In this document: positions 8,693 to 13,444 of the stretch, piece by piece
How positions within the stretch are numbered: position 1 is the first letter of the stretch
Layout of the letters: each line of letters begins with the position of its first letter
Assembly: GCA_001430745.1 (NCBI GenBank)
Contig: KQ482076.1
Location: 484,754-498,197 of the forward strand
DNA length: 13,444 nt
Reading direction: 5' to 3'
Source of the DNA: Auxenochlorella pyrenoidosa
Taxonomy: Eukaryota > Chlorophyta > Trebouxiophyceae > Chlorellales > Chlorellaceae
Translations under genes and position numbers: made by a program
Notes under the pieces: model-generated
Seen by the model: only the letters and a program-made list of their open reading frames with translations
Databases searched by the model: none
Told to the model about the DNA's origin: nothing

Positions 8693-9363
8693 AACCGCTG
8701 CCGCTCGTGAGGTTGCTGCCGGTGAGGGCTTGGGAGGGCTGGAGAGGGCGGTGGGTGTGGGGCGTGAATGGAGGAGGGAGTGAGGTGCGGTGCTGCAGCA
8801 GGTGGGGCCGCGCTTGCGGCTCTGCTCGCGTGTAGCAGGCCGGTGACGTAATGTTGCGCACACACACTCCCTCCCGCCATGCGCTACCCCATGCAGGGCC
8901 CAGCCCATGCTCGCTGAGGCGCCTGCCAACCTGCTGCAGTAGTGCGCCCCCGCCGCGCATCCGGCCGCAAGCATGCGTGCCGCAGTGTCAGGCTGCCTTG
9001 GGCCCCGCCTGACGCTGCAACACCACACTGCAGCACACCGCAGCACCTGCATGGCCACCTTTCTGCCGCGGCTGTGGCCCTGAGCTCTTAGATTCAAATC
9101 AATTTTCGCGACCTCCCCGCAGCATCCTCTTGTACTTTCCCCTGCACTGCGTTTTGTGCCTGGGCAGGTTTTGTACCCGGGTCTGTACCCGCACTGCCCT
9201 TGCCCACTACTCCTTCAATCAGAAGCACAATCTCTCACCTGCCATGCACTGCTCATCTGTCCACCCTACATTCGCCCAGCAACGTGCCCAAATCGTGCAT
9301 TACCTCAAGATCCCAACCTCCCCTGTACTCTGTATGCTCTGTGATGCTTTGCTGTTGCCTCCT

Positions 9364-9368
9364 TGTAA
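9364..9368 (+). other. TGTAA, candidate poly(A) signal of the 8109-8692 gene
   Basis: TGTAA is the standard poly(A) signal of green algae. It would give a 3' UTR of about 680 bases, within the range for such genes but long. A chance match is possible. Confidence 0.35.
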
Positions 9369-9823
9369 ACGCGCGCATGTGCCGGCCAGCTTGTAGCTAT
9401 AGCTGCTGACCAGGCATCACACAGAGGCAGAGGCGGGCGGGCCGACCAGGAACGCTCGGGAGCTGGCACGGGCAGGTGCAGGCGCGCGGCCCCCAGCCAC
9501 ACATGCACGTGAGACCTCTGCCCACGTCACCTGCCTCTGCTCTCCTGCTCACCTCCTCAAGGAAACCCCACCGCCAGGAAACTGCCAACCCCACCTGCCA
9601 GCAAGCTGACCAGCCACATTCCGACCCAGACCTGCGCACCCGAGTCCATCTCCGCGCCCTACTGCTGCCAGCTGTTCCTGTGCACCTTGCACCTCGAGGT
9701 GGGCTGCACCGGTGGCGGCGGGGCATCAGCTCAGACCTTTGCTCGTGAGGCCCTGCTCAGGTTGACGGCGCAACCCCACCACCCTCCACTGCCCGCCTCC
9801 TGCTCCACTTGTGCACATCCACA

Positions 9824-10265
9824 AGCTCCTGACTTTGGTGCTCATCTGCAAGGAAATGTGTGTGCAGACTGCAGCGCCAGCGTGATGTTCATGGTGGGTC
9901 AGCTACCCGTGTCCCCGCATCCCGTGCTGTCAATAGTCGGCAGCAGAACCACCCGACCACCAGAACCCATCGTACTGCCTATTGATCCTGCATCGGAGTT
10001 ATCCGGTAAATGGCGGTAATCTAGCCAGTTCTTCAAACCTGCTAGCTCGGGAGTTGCAAAGCCGGTGCAGCCGTGCGACCTTACAGAGCTGCCCGTGCAG
10101 CTGGGCATTGACGTGCCGCAACCGTTGCACACCTTTCTCTGTGCCCGTTGCAACACGGACATTGAAATTACTCAGGGCATGCATGAAACTGGCCTTTTCA
10201 AGATGCTCTCCGGAGCTTCCGAGAGCCCGTGGACGATGCCGGTGCGCCGCGGCGTCCAGCTGGCG
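9824..10265 (+). repeat. Diverged dispersed repeat, copy B, interrupted
   Basis: Copy B consists of two blocks, 9824-9875 and 10109-10265, that match adjacent parts of copy A (7120-7330). About 230 extra bases lie between them. The GCTCTC-N10-GAGAGC hairpin is kept at 10205-10226, with the loop changed at two positions. The second block reads DVPQPLHTFLCARCNTDIEI, with the CxxC at the same place as copy A, and this frame runs open into the SYLF start. Confidence 0.7.
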
Positions 10266-10364
10266 GGCCGGGGCTACATGAGGATCGGCAGCCCAAACCC
10301 GGGCCATCGCATCATCTCTTCACCCACAAAATCCTTTAGACGTCTGACAAGCCTCGCAAGTACG

Positions 10365-12434
10365 ATGCAGGGCCTGTTCGGCGGCAAGAATCCTAAGGAG
10401 GCGCTGGCGGAGGATGCAGCCCATGCTGTGGAGGCGGTCACCAAGCTCACCAGCTCGGGGAGCGAGCTGAAGGGCATGCCCAAGAGGTAGGGGCCAGGTA
10501 TGGTAGGGGGGCCGCGTGATCGCTCGGTTGTTCTGGGCCATAGACGGCCCTTCGCTGCTGTCGAGGTGCGTTTCGGGCGGATGCAAGGCGGATCAGCCGC
10601 CGCAAGCACCTCCAGCAGTGTTGCAAGGGGTTGCCCGCCGCCCCTCGCCCACCCAGCGCCGGACCGACTGGATACTGCTCTCTCTTGTCCTCTCTTGCAG
10701 CGAGGTCGGGGCCTGTTCGGGCCTGGCCTTCACCTTTATGCGCAAGCTCGGGGCCGGCATCACTCTAGAGACTGGGCATGGCCTGGTCATCCGCAAGATC
10801 GCGGCGGGTGAGAGTGGGCAGCCTGCCCCACAGCCTTGCTGGCAGGCGCGTCCTTCATGCGCGCACCCACCCATGTCCCCGGGTTTCCTGCACTGTCCGG
10901 CCGAGACGGCCCAAACTAAACTGGCCAGTAGCGTTCTGATGCCCTCTGCCGGAGCGCCGCACTGCCCTGCAGGCACACGGAGCGACGGGCGCCCCGCCTG
11001 GAAGTGGTCGGCCCCGCTTGTGATGAAGGTGGCCTCAGCAGGCCTGGGCCTGTCGCTGGGCTTTTCCGAGATGGGTGAGCAAGCACAGCAGACCAGTAGG
11101 CGCGCTGCTGCTGCCTGGTATGCAGGCGCTGGCGCAGCCTGCATGCAGGCCCTTGCGCTTTGGCACGTGGCAACATCTGGGGCATCCAACTGAACGTGGG
11201 CAGCGCATGCACAGGATGGCTTGGCGCTGCCTCTGTTGTCAGCTTTGGCCAGCAGGGGAGTCACACGGGCTCCAGCCTGGCCCCCCGTGCAGAGGCGGTC
11301 ACTGTGCTGGACACCCCAGAAGCCGTGTCGGCGTTTGCACAGAGCCAGTGGTGAGGGTGCCTGTGTGCCAGTCTGCTGCCTGCGCGCCCCTCGCTGCTGC
11401 GCACGACCCGCCAGCATGCAGCCGTCGCCGTCATGGGCGGAGGCAGCCGCCAGCAACAGACCTGCCCCGGGCGCTGCACACGCTGCCGCTTGCGCCCACC
11501 TGCCTGCAGGACCATTGACACGGAGATGCAGGGCGCGATTGCCAGCGAGGGCGTGCGGCTGCCCGCCACCGCCATCAACCTCACCGCGACCGGGCTGAGC
11601 GACAAGACGTTTGCCTACAGCTCCAGCAAGGGCGCCATCGTGGACATGTCCTGGTCGGGTGGGGGGGTGGGTGGGGCTGCGGTGTTAGGGTGCAGGGCTG
11701 TTTGGTGGTGGTGTGTGGGGGGGGGGATTCTTGGGCAGGGGGCGCCATGAGCGCGGTGGAGGCCGAAGGGCAGCAGCTTGATGGCAGGCTGCCAGCAGGG
11801 GGCCCTTGCCGCGGTCACCTCCAAGCCACCCCGCTCAGCCGAGCGTTGAGCACCGGCCTGCGTGCGCCGCGGCGCTGCAGGCACGCGGTACGGCGTGGAC
11901 GAGAAGGCCAACACTGCTCTCTATGGGGAGGGCGCCAACCCGCAGGTGGGGCGCTGCTGGGCGGGCACTCAGGCCTGAGGGGGGGCCGGCCCCGACGGCG
12001 ACCATGCTCTGGCAGCAACCCCCAGCGAGGCAGGGGAGCATGCCCGGGGCCGGGCACCCGGCAACCAAGTCGTGTGGCCCCTGGCTGCCACCCACCTGCC
12101 CCTTGCAGGCCATCCTGGATGGCAGCCTGCCCGCGCCCGAGTGCATGCAGCAGCTCTACGCTGCCCTGGACAAGGTGGGGGCGGCGGCCAGGCCGCGCTG
12201 CAACCTCGCCTCGGGCGGAGCGCTCAGGGGCCGCTGCCGGTGCCGATCTGGCGCAGCACGCGGGTGCCTCGCACTGTGTGACCTGCCTCCTGCCTGGCCC
12301 CTCCTGCCGTTCATGGCGGCACTGCCTCCAGCCGCCCCCTGCTGCTCACGGCGGCCCTGCCTGCCTCCCCCCACCTGCTGCAGATCATCGATGAGTTCTT
12401 TGCCTCTGCTTCCGGGGAGGCGCAGGCGACCTGA
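10365..12434 (+). CDS. SYLF (Ysc84/SH3YL1-type) domain protein, complete
   Basis: Eight exons, 10365-10486, 10701-10807, 10973-11074, 11293-11350, 11510-11658, 11881-11945, 12109-12174 and 12384-12434, join in phase to 239 residues. All introns are GT-AG. Seen, in SYLF order: PKSEVGACSGLAF (39-51), GHGLVIRKI, DGRPAWKWSAPLVMKVASAG, VTVLDTPEAVSAFAQSQ (113-129), FAYSSSKGAIVDMS, GTRYGVDEKANTALYG (180-195), then AILDGSLPAP and a helical tail. Known: SYLF domains bind phosphoinositide membranes; yeast Ysc84 binds actin and acts in endocytosis, and SH3YL1 works in membrane ruffling. Here there is no SH3 or FYVE domain within the called coding region, so it is a stand-alone SYLF protein. ATG 10365 was chosen because it gives a typical short N-terminus, but the frame is open back to 10020 with other in-frame ATGs, so the start is uncertain. 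Its role in the alga is unknown. Confidence 0.9.
11659..11735 (+). repeat. G-rich tract in SYLF intron 5
   Basis: Just after the donor GTGGGGGG the intron is a run of G and T with several G3-G9 blocks, ending in nine G at about 11719-11727. It is on the coding strand, so the pre-mRNA itself could form a G-quadruplex next to the 5' splice site. Other donors in the tract (GTGGGT) are possible, but only the one at 11659 keeps the frame into GTRYGVDEK. Confidence 0.6.
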
Positions 12435-12896
12435 GAGCGGTTCCCGGCGTGCCCTGGCAACTCACCATCCCTGCCTGCTGATGTGCCACATCAGGTTTGC
12501 CCTGCGGGCCTTTGTGCCCTCTTTTGGTCCCACAGTTTCGCTATCAAACGCATGCAGCGCCAACGGCAACCCATGTGCAACGAACTCCCTCCTAAAAGCA
12601 TCCACCCCTCCTGTCTCACGCCTGTTCTTCCTCACGAGGGCTAGCCGCCTGTAAACAGCTGGCCAAAAGTCATAGCCTGAAGCCTGTGCAAGCAGAAACA
12701 CAGCTGAGAAGGCAGAAAAGTGTAGTGTCGAATGTCAGGGGCGCAGTTCACGCAGGGGATTCATGTCAGGATGGTCATGAAATGTCGGGGATTCAGATTG
12801 CGCAGGCCTGCCTATCTAGTGCTTTGAAGTCCGTGTCAAAACCTGTGCTTGTGCCGAGCCCAGCCTCGATTGGTGCCTATCCAGCGAACATATCGC
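12435..12896. other. Convergent intergenic region
   Basis: This region lies between the stop codons of the SYLF gene (plus) and the PIP-box protein gene (minus), so it should be the 3' UTRs of both. It is less GC-rich than its surroundings. A plus-strand TGTAA is at 12650-12654; no TGTAA on the minus strand was found. Nothing else is supported. Confidence 0.6.
12650..12654 (+). other. TGTAA, candidate poly(A) signal of the SYLF gene
   Basis: The green-algal poly(A) motif TGTAA lies 216 bases after the SYLF stop, within an ordinary 3' UTR distance. Assignment is by position only. Confidence 0.5.
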
Positions 12897-13444
12897 TCAG
12901 TCGATGACGATTTCCTCGCCGGCCGGCGCCTCCTGCGCCGCCGCCTTGCTACCGCCCTGCTGCCGCTGTTGCTGCTGCTGCTGCTGATCGTTCTCCTTGG
13001 CACCAGTGGGCGACTCGCCGGCGGCTGCTGCGCCCGCTGTGCCGGCAGCGGGGCCCTTCTTGGTGAGGAACTGCATGATGCCCTGCTGGGTCTTGCCCTT
13101 GCCGCCCGTGGGGCCTGGCAGCAGGGAGCGGGCGAGGGAGGGGTGGAGCGGCGTGCGCATGGTCAGCCTGGGCAGGGCCGCCGGGCAAGGGATGGGCACA
13201 CAGTGCGTGCTTGCTCTGCAGCTTTTCCTGCGAGCGCACTAAACAGAACTGCAGCCTCCGGCCTTCTGGCCCGGAAGCCGTGGCTGCAGCCACAGTGTGC
13301 AACGCACGGGGGCTCACCAGTGCTGCGCTGCAGCGCGAGCGGCGGCTTGTGCGACGAGCCGCCAGCCCTCCCTGCGCTGCCCGGCTCGGCGGCGCCTGCC
13401 GAAGTCAGCGGGTTGGTGAACCCTGCGGCCACAGGGCCCGCCGC
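12897..13444 (-). CDS. C-terminal part of a protein with a PIP-box-like motif (5' part outside window)
   Basis: Two minus-strand exons are seen: one from beyond 13444 to 13318, and 13114-12897 with stop TGA at 12899-12897. They join in phase 1 (ACTG|GTGAGC to CTGCCAG|GCCCCA). The visible 114 or so residues are low-complexity, rich in Ala, Gly, Ser and Pro, then GKGKTQQGIMQFLTKKG, then an Ala/Gly stretch, a run of seven Gln, and an acidic end EEIVID. Known: QxxI/L/MxxFF-type PIP boxes dock proteins on the PCNA sliding clamp, usually at a disordered end and flanked by Lys; here the last aromatic is Leu (Q-Q-G-I-M-Q-F-L). That would suit a replication or repair protein such as a DNA polymerase delta accessory subunit or RNase H2 subunit B. 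The family cannot be named from this tail. Confidence 0.65.
12967..12988 (-). repeat. CAG-type microsatellite encoding polyglutamine
   Basis: CTG-type units on the plus strand read as CAG/CAA codons on the minus strand and give seven Gln in a row, followed by Arg-Gln-Gln, in the last exon of the PIP-box protein. Such tracts commonly vary in length between strains. Confidence 0.8.

Larger units (their letters stand above)
8693..10364. other. Intergenic region before the SYLF gene
   Basis: These 1.67 kb should hold the 3' UTR of the small plastid protein gene and the promoter of the SYLF gene. A TGTAA motif is at 9364-9368. The second repeat copy lies at about 9824-10265, ending 100 bases before the chosen SYLF start. 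Several open frames (for example 9130-9396) show no protein-like pattern. I see no RNA gene. Confidence 0.5.

Noticed and set aside
9845..9875. NVCADC peptide resembling the start of an ArfGAP zinc finger
   Set aside because: The following residues lack the rest of the ArfGAP finger (no conserved Trp or second Cys pair at the right spacing), and the DNA is explained as part of the repeat shared with 7141-7171.
10593..11456. 287-codon minus-strand open frame
   Set aside because: It is antisense to SYLF exons 2-4 and their introns; no domain or protein-like pattern.
11806..12654. 282-codon plus-strand open frame
   Set aside because: It is in a different frame from SYLF exons 6-8 and reads through their introns; low-complexity translation.
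1..13444. CRISPR array, insertion sequence, tRNA or rRNA genes, bacterial operon
   Set aside because: No regularly spaced direct repeats, transposase motifs, tRNA-like folds or rRNA sequence were seen, and the intron-rich eukaryotic genes rule out a bacterial chromosome.

Overview
The window looks like nuclear DNA of a green alga, most likely a trebouxiophyte of the Chlorella type. It is very GC-rich and its genes are cut into short exons by many introns of about 110-270 bases. Those introns have GT (rarely GC) donors and strong CTGCAG-like acceptors. The proteins are eukaryotic and one looks plastid-targeted. TGTAA motifs, the usual green-algal poly(A) signal, follow two of the genes. The lineage is my inference. 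Exon joins were made by hand from splice sites, reading phase and remembered family patterns; there is no transcript evidence.

Layout, left to right. (1) Minus strand, 4282 to beyond base 1: the N-terminal 216 residues, in ten exons, of an FAD-dependent oxidoreductase of the DAO family, in the subgroup that often carries a C-terminal Rieske domain in bacteria. The 3' part lies outside the window. Its fifth intron (1454-3124) is about seven times longer than the others. It holds an 85%-identical 69-bp foldback and an orphan open frame on the opposite strand. (2) Minus strand, 6736-4666: a complete seven-exon gamma-SNAP gene of 306 residues, a membrane-fusion adaptor. One of its introns is GC-AG. 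(3) 6737-8108: a divergent intergenic region with one copy of a diverged repeat and an orphan exon-like frame. (4) Plus strand, 8109-8692: a two-exon gene for a small protein, probably plastid-targeted, with one membrane segment; I do not recognise it. (5) 8693-10364: a long intergenic region with the second, interrupted copy of the repeat. (6) Plus strand, 10365-12434: a complete eight-exon gene for a stand-alone SYLF (Ysc84-type) lipid-binding domain protein of 239 residues. (7) Minus strand, 12897 to beyond 13444: the last two exons of a protein with a PCNA-interacting (PIP-box-like) motif and a polyglutamine stretch.

The genes are ordinary, unrelated housekeeping genes rather than a pathway or operon. 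Gamma-SNAP and the SYLF protein both concern membranes and vesicles, but I see no reason beyond that to link them. The less ordinary material lies between and inside the genes: the foldback intron, the GC-AG introns, the repeat family with a CxxC-like reading frame, and two exon-like frames with no gene.
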